Below, one piece after another: positions 9,622 to 16,717 of a stretch of DNA of 64,000 nucleotides (position 1 is its first letter; each line of letters opens with the position of its first letter). The notes beneath the pieces are model-generated. The model saw nothing but the letters and a program-made list of their open reading frames with translations. It made no database searches and was not told the origin of the DNA. Where the stretch lies: contig CAZKCM010000010.1 of the NCBI GenBank assembly GCA_964551315.1, positions 1 to 64,000 on the forward strand, read 5' to 3'. The position numbers and the translations under genes were made by a program. The DNA is from Virgifigura sp964551315 (lineage in GTDB: Bacteria; Pseudomonadota; Alphaproteobacteria; Dongiales; Dongiaceae).

Positions 9622-10635
9622 TCAGACTCCCATCGTCTCCAGGCCGAGATAGCTCGCCAGCCCCTCGCCGGTTTCCGGCCCCCGCTCCGCCTGCGCGATG
9701 GCCGAGAAATCGATGCGGCCTTTGACGGCGAGATTGTTGCACCAGAACGACGCCATCCGCCGGACGACCAGCGGATACAGAAGTCCGAAGCTGATGAACG
9801 TCAGCAAGGCGTTTCCGATATGCAGCCGCGCGACCTGCCATCCGGTGACCGGCATCGCGAACCGCAGACCGCCAAAGCTCGTTCGGCTTGCGTAGTAGCG
9901 ACGGGACCGCGCCGCAAACCAGAACATCGACATCAGGAACGTTGGGATCGCCAGCAGCCAAGCCACCAGGAAGGGCTTGAACAGATCGCGGCCCTCGCCG
10001 TCGAAGGCGAAGGGCTCGGTGCCAAATGAAAGATTGTTCATCTCGTAGCGCCGCAGCCGGGCATCCAAGAAAGGCAGGTAAAGGCCCAGCGTCAGCACGG
10101 TGAGCAGAAGCCCGCGGAGCGCAAGCCCGAGATAGGTCCAGGCCGACCCACGTTGCTGAAAGCGGATGCCGCGCCAGAGCGTCCGGCTCATGCGATAGCG
10201 CCGCGCGGCGTAAAGGCCGAGATAGGTCAGGCCCAAGACGGTGATCGCCTGCAGGATCGGGACGATCAGGACAAACCCCGGGGCGACCTGCAACAGCACG
10301 ACCTCGAGGATTCCGAATCCCAGGAACAGCGGGACCAGGACGAGCATCGCCTTGAGGAAGCCAAGGAAAAGCTCCCATCCGGTGCCGGTGTATTCGAACG
10401 GCTCGCCGAGGAACAGCAGATGCGACCACAGATAGCGCCGGATCCGCGTGTTCCCCCAGAATCGGTAGACGCCCAGTGTGAGCACCGAGAACAGGATGTT
10501 CTTCACATAAATCCAGAACAGCTCGCCGCCGCGCCCGGTGTAGCGGAGATAGCGCTCTTCTGCCGACAGCGAACGCACGGTGTCGTGCTCGGCGCCAAAC
10601 CCCGCCGTTTCGGCGGGAAAGGCCGCATCGGTCAT
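9622..10635 (-). CDS. DUF898 (YjgN family) membrane protein
   Basis: Polytopic inner-membrane protein of 337 residues, function unknown. The ATG at 10635 is preceded by GGGGGGAGATCTCG; the open frame extends to 10686 without a better start. The family hallmark is repeated blocks of the form YLRYTGRGGELFWIYVKN and FEYTGTGWELFLGF, in which a Gly-rich soluble turn precedes a pair of membrane helices. Three such blocks are visible, at about residues 30, 80 and 205. Its stop codon touches the start of the M48 peptidase gene. Family assignment is firm; no role is established. Confidence 0.87.
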   Translation of the reverse strand: MTDAAFPAETAGFGAEHDTVRSLSAEERYLRYTGRGGELFWIYVKNILFSVLTLGVYRFWGNTRIRRYLWSHLLFLGEPFEYTGTGWELFLGFLKAMLVLVPLFLGFGILEVVLLQVAPGFVLIVPILQAITVLGLTYLGLYAARRYRMSRTLWRGIRFQQRGSAWTYLGLALRGLLLTVLTLGLYLPFLDARLRRYEMNNLSFGTEPFAFDGEGRDLFKPFLVAWLLAIPTFLMSMFWFAARSRRYYASRTSFGGLRFAMPVTGWQVARLHIGNALLTFISFGLLYPLVVRRMASFWCNNLAVKGRIDFSAIAQAERGPETGEGLASYLGLETMGV

Positions 10636-10886
10636 CGAGATCTCCCCCCAATGCCGACCGTCCCCCTCCCGGGACCCCCGCGGCACTCTGCACGACCGGC
10701 CTTAAGCGTTCCTCTCTTTTCGGTTGCAAGCCTGGAAAATTCGCGCCGTATCCGGGCATCGCCTTCCGGCCGCGCCAAGGCCTCGCATACCGGGCGCAAA
10801 GCCCATGCCGAGCTTGGAGCTCGTCCGAAGGCGGTTTTCCGATGGTTCGCGGTCGCCGCGCCCCGCTGCGGATTCGCCGATCCGGG

Positions 10887-11003
10887 TCAGAACACCGTTT
10901 GGAGCAGCAGCATGCCGGCCGCGAAGGCGGCGCAGACGGTCCAGGCGGCGGCGACGTCGCGCCACGTCGCGCTCGGCGCCACAGGTCTGTCTTCCCGTTT
11001 CAT
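10887..11003 (-). CDS. Small single-span membrane protein, 38 residues
   Basis: Small open frame from the ATG at 11003 to a TGA at 10887. The ribosome site is good (AAGGGAGCC about 6 bases before ATG). The peptide has a charged, proline-containing head (MKREDRPVAPSATWRDVA) followed by one hydrophobic helix rich in Ala and Leu that ends LLLQTVF. It stands alone in the 490-base space between the DUF898 gene and the DNA ligase gene. I do not recognise a family. The ribosome site and helix make it more likely than not to be a real small membrane protein. Confidence 0.55.
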   Translation of the reverse strand: MKREDRPVAPSATWRDVAAAWTVCAAFAAGMLLLQTVF

Positions 11004-11125
11004 TTCCGGCTCCCTTTGTCAGGTGCCTTGGCCAATAGACGTTGGTTAATTGTGTCACGGGACGGAAGGACGCGCTGTGACCCCAATCACAGGGCGAAGC
11101 GTCGGCAGGCCCGGCGACCCCGCAA

Positions 11126-12766
11126 TCACTCGACGACCATCGCGGCGAGCGTCTCGATGCGGTCGGCCTCCTGCGCCGGCTTGTCCCAGCGGATGCGGTG
11201 AACGCGCGGAAAGCGCATGGCGAGCCCCGACTTGTGGCGGGTCGAACGGTGCACGCTGTCGAAGGCCACCTCGAGCACGAGGCCGGGGCGCACCTGCCGC
11301 ACCGGCCCGAAGCGGTCGACCGTGTTGTCCCGCACCCATTTGTCGAGGCGCAGGAGCTCCTCGTCGGTGAAGCCGAAATAGGCCTTGCCGACCGGCACCA
11401 GCGCCGCCGCCCCGCTCGTCGGGTCGCCGCGCCAGGCGCCGAAGGTATAGTCCGAATAGTAGGAGGACCGCTTGCCGTGGCCACGCTGTGCGTACATCAC
11501 CACCACGTCGAGGGTCAGGGCGCCGCGCTTCCATTTGAACCACGGACCCTTCGGACGGCCCGCCAGATAGGGGCTGTCGCGACGCTTCAGCATCAGCCCC
11601 TCGATGCCGGCCGCCCGCGCCCCGTCGCGCAGCTCGGCCAGCTCCTCCCAGCTTCGGAACGGCACCAGCGGCGAAAGGTCCATGCGGTCGCGCATCAGCG
11701 AGCGCGGTGCCGTCGCCGCGTGCCACGCCTCCAGACGGCGCCGCCGTTCGGCGAAGGGAAGCGGGCGCAGGTCCTCCTCGCCCTCGAACAGGATGTCGTA
11801 GATCCGCAGGAAGGCCGGATAGTTGTCCAGCATCCGTGCCGTGACGGTCTTCCGGTTGAGGCGTTGCTGCAGGTCGTTGAACGGCGCCACCGCGCCGTCG
11901 CGGCAGACCAGCAGCTCCCCGTCGAGCACGGCGTCGAAGTCGATCCGCTCCATGAGGTCCGGGAAGGCGGCGCCGATCTCGTCGCCGGCGCGGGAGAACA
12001 GGCGGCTCCGGCCGCCCTCCCCCGCTTCGCCGCCCGGCCGGCGGGCGACGATCTGGACCCGGATGCCGTCCCATTTCCATTCGGCGCAGTAGTCGGCCGG
12101 GTCGAGGCCCGCCAGCTCCTCCGCCTCGATCGGGTTGGCCAGCATCAGCGGCCGGAAGGTCGCGAGGTGGTCGACGCTGGGCCGCGGCGCCCGCCCCTCG
12201 AGCCAGGCGAAAAGCGGTCCATAGGGCGGCGCCAGGCCGTGCCAGACCTCCTCGATCTCGGTCACCTCGACGGTCACGCCGTTGCGGGCGCCGAACTGGG
12301 CGAGCGCCGTCTTGGCAAGCCGCGCCGAGACGCCGACCCGCAGGGCGCCGGTGATGAGCTTCAGGAGGGCCCAGCGCCCGGTCGGATCCAGCGCGTCGAG
12401 CCAGCCTTCGAGCAGGGCCGGCACCTCGGCCTTCTTCGCCTGCGTCAACCGCTCGACCACCTCGTTCAGCTCCGGCTCGCGGTTGGCGCCGGGGCGCTGC
12501 GGCCAGATCAGCGCCACCGTTTCGGCAAGATCGCCGACGAAGTCGTAGGACCACTCGAACAGCGGGGCGTCGACCCGCGTGGCGACGAGCGCGCGCACCA
12601 GCGCCGGCTTGGCGTTCGGCAGGTCCAGCCCGCCGGTGAGCGCGGCCAGCGCATAGCCGCGGTCCGGATCGGGCGCCTCGGCGAAGTGGCTTTCGATGAG
12701 CCGCAGCTTGGCGAGGCGGCCGTGGGTGAAGGCGAGCCGGTCGAGCAGCGTCGCGAAGGCCCTCAC
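11126..12766 (-). CDS. Ligase-associated (cisplatin-response) ATP-dependent DNA ligase
   Basis: ATP-dependent DNA ligase of 546 residues from the four-gene ligase-associated repair set described in bacteria (TIGR04120 type). The N-terminal DNA-binding domain covers about residues 1-190. The nucleotidyltransferase domain carries the adenylated lysine in CAEWKWDGIRVQIV (around residue 235), with motif III VLDGELLVCRDG and motif V EGLMLKRRDSPY, then an OB-fold domain containing WFKWKRGALTLDVVVMYA. The start is a GTG at 12766 that overlaps the stop of the exonuclease gene in GTGA, so the two are co-translated. The helicase and PdeM genes of the same set lie on the other strand from 16.7 kb. Confidence 0.92.
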   Translation of the reverse strand: MRAFATLLDRLAFTHGRLAKLRLIESHFAEAPDPDRGYALAALTGGLDLPNAKPALVRALVATRVDAPLFEWSYDFVGDLAETVALIWPQRPGANREPELNEVVERLTQAKKAEVPALLEGWLDALDPTGRWALLKLITGALRVGVSARLAKTALAQFGARNGVTVEVTEIEEVWHGLAPPYGPLFAWLEGRAPRPSVDHLATFRPLMLANPIEAEELAGLDPADYCAEWKWDGIRVQIVARRPGGEAGEGGRSRLFSRAGDEIGAAFPDLMERIDFDAVLDGELLVCRDGAVAPFNDLQQRLNRKTVTARMLDNYPAFLRIYDILFEGEEDLRPLPFAERRRRLEAWHAATAPRSLMRDRMDLSPLVPFRSWEELAELRDGARAAGIEGLMLKRRDSPYLAGRPKGPWFKWKRGALTLDVVVMYAQRGHGKRSSYYSDYTFGAWRGDPTSGAAALVPVGKAYFGFTDEELLRLDKWVRDNTVDRFGPVRQVRPGLVLEVAFDSVHRSTRHKSGLAMRFPRVHRIRWDKPAQEADRIETLAAMVVE

Positions 12767-13785
12767 TGCCCCTCCTCTTCCTCGCGGCCGACGAGGGCGA
12801 GTGCCCGGGCGCGATGGCCGCGGGCCGCGGCGTGATGGATCAGCGCCTCCTCGCGGCCATGCGTCACCCAGACCTCCGGTGCGCCGACGTCGTCGAGCGT
12901 CTGCGTGAGCTCGTCCCAATCGGCGTGGTCGGAGATCACAAGGGGCAACTCGACGCCCCGCTGGCGCGCCCGCGCCCGCACGCGCATCCAGCCGCTCGCC
13001 ATCGCCGCCAGCGGATCGGGCAGCCGCCGCGCCCAGCGGTCGGAGAGCGCGGAAGGCGGCGCCAGCACGATCCGGCCCGCCATCTCGTCCTTCGCGGCGG
13101 CGGTGACGGGGCGAAGCTCGCCCAGCTCGACGCCCTGCTCCGCGTAGAGATCGCACAGGCCCGTCAGCGCGCCGTGGAGATAGATCGGCCCGTCATAGCC
13201 GGCGGCGCGCAGAAGCGCGATCACGCGCTGGCACTTGCCGAGCGCGTAGACGCCGACGACATGCGCCCGCTCGGGAAACAGGCGGCAGGACTGGAGGAGC
13301 TTGCCGATCTCCTCCGCGTCCGGCGGATGGCGAAAGACCGGCAGGCCGAAGGTCGCCTCGGTCACGAAGACGTCGCAGGGCACAGGCTCGAAAGGCGCGC
13401 AGGTGGGGTCGGGCCGCCGCTTGTAGTCCCCGGAGACGACGACGCGGCTGCCGCGATACTCCAACACCACTTGGGCGCTGCCGAGGATGTGACCGGCGGG
13501 CGCCAGACGGACCGTCACCTCGCCGACCCGCAGCGGCTGGCCGTAGGCGAGCGGCTGCGTCGCTGCCGCCATGTCGGGGCCGTAGCGGGCCGCCATGATC
13601 GCCAACGTGCCCGGCGTCGCCAGCACGGCCCCGTGGCCGGGCCGCGCGTGGTCGGCGTGCCCGTGGCTGACGACGGCGCGCCCGACCGCCCGGCCCGGAT
13701 CGACGTAGAAGCCGCCGGGCTCGCAATAGAGGCCGCGCGGCGTTACCTTGAGCCACTGTTCGGGTCTGGGGCGGGGAGCGGGCAT
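12763..13785 (-). CDS. Ligase-associated DNA exonuclease, metallo-beta-lactamase fold
   Basis: Beta-CASP/MBL nuclease of 340 residues (TIGR04122 type), predicted to trim DNA 3' ends before ligation. The metal site is SHGHADHARPGH near residue 48, with further ligands in APAGHILGSAQV, VVSGDYK and the late SDHADWDEL. The ATG at 13785 gives the standard N-terminus (TPRGLYCEPGGFYVDP shortly after the start); no clear Shine-Dalgarno precedes it. The stop overlaps the ligase start. The start codon also overlaps, by two bases, the start codon of the HIT gene on the opposite strand, so the two divergent genes have no spacer. Confidence 0.9.
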   Translation of the reverse strand: MPAPRPRPEQWLKVTPRGLYCEPGGFYVDPGRAVGRAVVSHGHADHARPGHGAVLATPGTLAIMAARYGPDMAAATQPLAYGQPLRVGEVTVRLAPAGHILGSAQVVLEYRGSRVVVSGDYKRRPDPTCAPFEPVPCDVFVTEATFGLPVFRHPPDAEEIGKLLQSCRLFPERAHVVGVYALGKCQRVIALLRAAGYDGPIYLHGALTGLCDLYAEQGVELGELRPVTAAAKDEMAGRIVLAPPSALSDRWARRLPDPLAAMASGWMRVRARARQRGVELPLVISDHADWDELTQTLDDVGAPEVWVTHGREEALIHHAAARGHRARALALVGREEEEGQ

Positions 13786-14209
13786 GGCGTCGGAGATCGG
13801 TCTCCCGGAGTTTGCGTTGGACCGGCGGCTGGCGGCGGACACGGTCGAGCTGGCGCGCTGGCCGTTGTCGCTCGTGCTGCTGATGAACGAGCGCCGCTGG
13901 CCGTGGCTCATTCTGGTGCCGCGGCGGCCGGGCTTGCGCGACATCGACGACCTTCCGCCGGCCGATCGGACGGTGCTGATCGAGGAGACGGCGCGGGCCA
14001 GCCGCGCCCTGAAAGATACGGTGCGGCCGGCGAAAATCAACGTTGCGGCCCTCGGCAACCTCGTGCCGCAGCTGCACCTCCACGTCATCGCCCGCTTCAC
14101 CGACGACCCCGCCTGGCCGCGACCCGTCTGGGGCACGCCGCCGGAGCCCTACGCGCCGGACGAGCTGCGCGAGCGCGTCGGGGCATTCCGGCGAGCGCTC
14201 GGCCCATAA
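13784..14209 (+). CDS. HIT domain protein
   Basis: Histidine-triad hydrolase/transferase of 141 residues; members act on dinucleoside polyphosphates or AMP conjugates. The active site reads PQLHLHVIARF near residue 92. The first triad histidine is Gln, as is usual in this proteobacterial subgroup that continues with DPAWPRPVWG; the nucleophilic and third histidines are intact. The ATG at 13784 follows GGGGAG at good spacing. An in-frame ATG at 13748 would lie inside the opposing exonuclease gene. A HIT protein next to a DNA ligase is suggestive, because aprataxin-like HIT proteins remove AMP from aborted ligations. That link is inference; the sequence is not aprataxin-like. Confidence 0.85.
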   Translation: MASEIGLPEFALDRRLAADTVELARWPLSLVLLMNERRWPWLILVPRRPGLRDIDDLPPADRTVLIEETARASRALKDTVRPAKINVAALGNLVPQLHLHVIARFTDDPAWPRPVWGTPPEPYAPDELRERVGAFRRALGP

Positions 14210-14353
14210 GACACTCCTTGCAAGGGAGGAGAGGCTTCCTTCGGGAAGACAGCTTTTCGAGGTACGCCGCTTGGCACCGATTTTGCCTTCGCGGCCGGTC
14301 CTTCCCGTGATTTACAGTTCTCTTCGCCTTCACGGCACAGGGAGTCCTCCGCC

Positions 14354-15091
14354 ATGCCGATCGTCAATCGCGAGTCCGGCACGACCGTCGACGAGATCGC
14401 CGACGGCATCTTTCGGATCTCGACCCCGGTCCCGCCCTCCGTCGTTCCCGGCGGGTTCAGCTTCAACCAGTATCTCGTCCTCGACGACGCGCCGCTGCTG
14501 TTTCACACGGGGCCCCGGCGTCTGTTCCCGCTGACTCAGGCGGCGGTGGCGCATGTCATGCCGGTGGAGCGGCTGCGATATATCGCCTTCTCCCATTTCG
14601 AGGCCGACGAGTGCGGCGCCCTCAACGCCTTCCTCGCGGCCGCGCCGGAGGCGGAACCGCTCTGCGGCCAGATCGCGGCGATGGTATCCGTCGGCGACTT
14701 CGCCGACCGCCCGCCGCGGGCGATCGCCGACGGGGAGGCGCTGTCCCTCGGCGCGCATAGCGTCCGCTGGTTCGACACGCCGCATCTGCCGCATGCCTGG
14801 GAGTGCGGCTTCCTCATGGAGAGCCGGACGCGGACGCTGCTTTGCGGCGACCTGTTCACCCAGGGCGGCGCGGACCTGCCGCCGCTCACCGAAGGAGACA
14901 TCCTGGGGCCGAGCGAGGCGTTCCGCGGGGCGCTGGACTACTACTCGCACACGCGGAACGGCCGCGCGATGCTCGAACGCCTCGCCGGAACGCGGCCGAC
15001 CACGCTCGCCTGCATGCATGGCAGTGCCTGGCAAGGCGATGGCGCTGCGCTCCTGCGCGCCTTGGCCGACCGGCTCGACCCGCCCGCCTGA
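14354..15091 (+). CDS. MBL-fold protein, oxygen-binding diiron (ODP) type
   Basis: Metallo-beta-lactamase fold protein of 245 residues resembling the diiron domain of flavodiiron proteins. The metal motif is SHFEADECG (near residue 80): His and the Glu/Asp pair typical of diiron MBL proteins are present, but the adjacent position that is usually His is Cys. Further ligands are likely in FDTPHLPHAWECG, LLCGDLFTQGG and CMHGS. No flavodoxin domain is attached. It may sense or reduce O2 or NO, or act as a hydrolase. It is read in the same direction as the HIT and thioesterase genes, 144 bases downstream of the former. Confidence 0.8.
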   Translation: MPIVNRESGTTVDEIADGIFRISTPVPPSVVPGGFSFNQYLVLDDAPLLFHTGPRRLFPLTQAAVAHVMPVERLRYIAFSHFEADECGALNAFLAAAPEAEPLCGQIAAMVSVGDFADRPPRAIADGEALSLGAHSVRWFDTPHLPHAWECGFLMESRTRTLLCGDLFTQGGADLPPLTEGDILGPSEAFRGALDYYSHTRNGRAMLERLAGTRPTTLACMHGSAWQGDGAALLRALADRLDPPA

Positions 15092-15227
15092 GCGGGATCC
15101 AGGCGTCAGGCCGCTCCGTCCTGGTCCGGCCGCCACAGTCGGCTATTATGCGGGCTCGCAAAGCTGCGCGGCGCGGAAATCCGGAACATGCTCTCGGCCG
15201 GGCAGCCCGAACAGCCCGGAGGTCGCA

Positions 15228-15662
15228 ATGAAGCCCGTTCTGCATGTCGGTGATCAGCATGTCTTCTCCTATCGGGTGCCGCGGGAGAAGACGGTGCCAT
15301 TCCTCTACGGCGAATCGCCGGACTTCACCGCCATGCCCGAGGTCTTTGCCACTGGCTTCATGGTCGGGCTCATCGAATGGGCCTGCATCGACCACCTGCG
15401 GGCTTGCCTGGAGCCCGGCGAAGGCAGCCTCGGCATCGCCATCGACGTGACTCACACGGCGCCGACGCTGCCGGGAATGACGGTAACCGTCACCGCGACG
15501 GTCGAGGCCGTCGAGGGGCGGCGCGTCGCCTGGCGCGTCTCGGCGCGCGACGAGGTCGACCCGATCGGCGAGGGACGGCACGAACGCATGGTCGTCGCCT
15601 GGGACCGGTTCGGCAAGAAGCTCGCGGCCAAGCGAGAGGCCTGGTCCGGCCGGACGGAATGA
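15228..15662 (+). CDS. Hotdog-fold thioesterase (FlK-like)
   Basis: Acyl-CoA thioesterase of the hotdog fold, 144 residues, resembling the fluoroacetyl-CoA thioesterase group. The ATG at 15228 is preceded by CCGGAGG. Recognisable blocks are ATGFMVGLIEWACIDHLRACL (residues about 43-63), with the acidic residue of the hotdog helix, and IDVTHTAPTLPGMTVTVTATVEAVEG, the strand pair that forms the substrate groove; HERMVV closes the domain. The substrate is unknown. It lies 136 bases after the MBL gene and converges on the nucleosidase gene. Confidence 0.8.
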   Translation: MKPVLHVGDQHVFSYRVPREKTVPFLYGESPDFTAMPEVFATGFMVGLIEWACIDHLRACLEPGEGSLGIAIDVTHTAPTLPGMTVTVTATVEAVEGRRVAWRVSARDEVDPIGEGRHERMVVAWDRFGKKLAAKREAWSGRTE

Positions 15663-15696
15663 CGGGGACCCGCCGCTCCCGGGTCGATGGAAACCG

Positions 15697-16467
15697 CTAA
15701 AGCACGGGGATGACCCGCCGCAGCACGCGGGCCGCGCCTTCGGCCGCGGCGGAGAGAAAGGCGGCGAAGTCGAGATGGCTGTCGGCGCCGGCGAGGTCGC
15801 TGAGCGAGCGGAAGACCAGCCAGGGCGCGCCGTAGCGCTCGGCGACCTGGGCGATGGCGGCGCCCTCCATCTCCACCGCCTGGGCGGCGAAGTCGTCGAA
15901 CAGGCGTCGGCGCGTCGCCTCGCAATTGACGAACTGGTCGCCGGTCAGCACCGTGCCGAAGCGGATTTGCGGGGTACGCGCCGTGCCGCCCGTGGCGGCG
16001 GCCGGAAGCGCCGGCAGGGCAAAGCCCTCCAGCGCGCCGGCCACGGCGTCGCGCCACGCCGCGTTGAGCTCATAGGCGATCGGCTCGCGCGGCTCGCCCA
16101 GCGGCGGCGTGCCGGGCCGGAAGGGTTTGAGGCGGCCGTCCAGCATGGCACCGTAATCGTGCTGGATCAGCCGTTCGGCGACCACGACGTCGCCGATGCC
16201 GAGATCGGGGTCGAGCCCGCCGGCCACGCCCGAGAGTAGCAGCCCGCGGCTGCCGAACCGATCGAGCAGCAGGGTCGCGACCAGGGCCGCATTGACCTTG
16301 CCGAGGCCGCATTCGACCAGCACGACCGAACGGCCGTCGAGCCGCCCGCGGCGGAACACCAGCCTGGCGACCTCCTCTGTCCTGTCGATGTCAAGCGCGG
16401 CGCCGAGATGCTCGATCTCCTCCGGCATCGCGCAGATCACGCCGAGCGGCGCTTGCGTCAGCGGCAC
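15697..16467 (-). CDS. 5'-methylthioadenosine/S-adenosylhomocysteine nucleosidase
   Basis: Cleaves the glycosidic bond of methylthioadenosine and S-adenosylhomocysteine, keeping methylation and polyamine by-products low. It has 256 residues if started at the GTG at 16467, which follows GGGGAGGGATCG; an ATG at 16497 is in frame but has no ribosome site. The phosphorylase fold begins LGVICAMPEEIEHL, the catalytic region has VECGLGKVNAALVATLLL and SGVAGGLDPDLGIGDVVVAE, and the purine site is AVEMEGAAIAQVAERYG with SDLAGADSHLDF at the catalytic Asp. It is monocistronic and faces the thioesterase gene. Confidence 0.88.
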   Translation of the reverse strand: MPLTQAPLGVICAMPEEIEHLGAALDIDRTEEVARLVFRRGRLDGRSVVLVECGLGKVNAALVATLLLDRFGSRGLLLSGVAGGLDPDLGIGDVVVAERLIQHDYGAMLDGRLKPFRPGTPPLGEPREPIAYELNAAWRDAVAGALEGFALPALPAAATGGTARTPQIRFGTVLTGDQFVNCEATRRRLFDDFAAQAVEMEGAAIAQVAERYGAPWLVFRSLSDLAGADSHLDFAAFLSAAAEGAARVLRRVIPVL

Positions 16468-16509
16468 CGATCCCTCCCCGTCTCTTGCCGCGAGCATCGT
16501 AATGCGCCG

Positions 16510-16541
16510 CCAGTGCGAGTAAAAGCCAGTGCGAGTAAAAG
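16510..16541. repeat. Tandem duplication of a 16-bp unit
   Basis: CCAGTGCGAGTAAAAG occurs twice head to tail in the space between the nucleosidase and helicase genes. It is a perfect two-copy repeat in non-coding DNA, probably replication slippage. No function is evident. Confidence 0.75.
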
Positions 16542-16717
16542 AATGACGTGCCGGGTCACCTAGTCACGGCCCGTTCGACGGGGAGCGTTCCGATGCGCAT
16601 GTTCGAATCGCCGATCGCGCGAGCTTTTGGCGGCGGGACCGCCGGGTTCGATCGGGCCGATTGCCCCTTCAAGCCTCGGCAGTTTGCCGTCTATTCGGGC
16701 CATCGGCCGCGCTGCGG

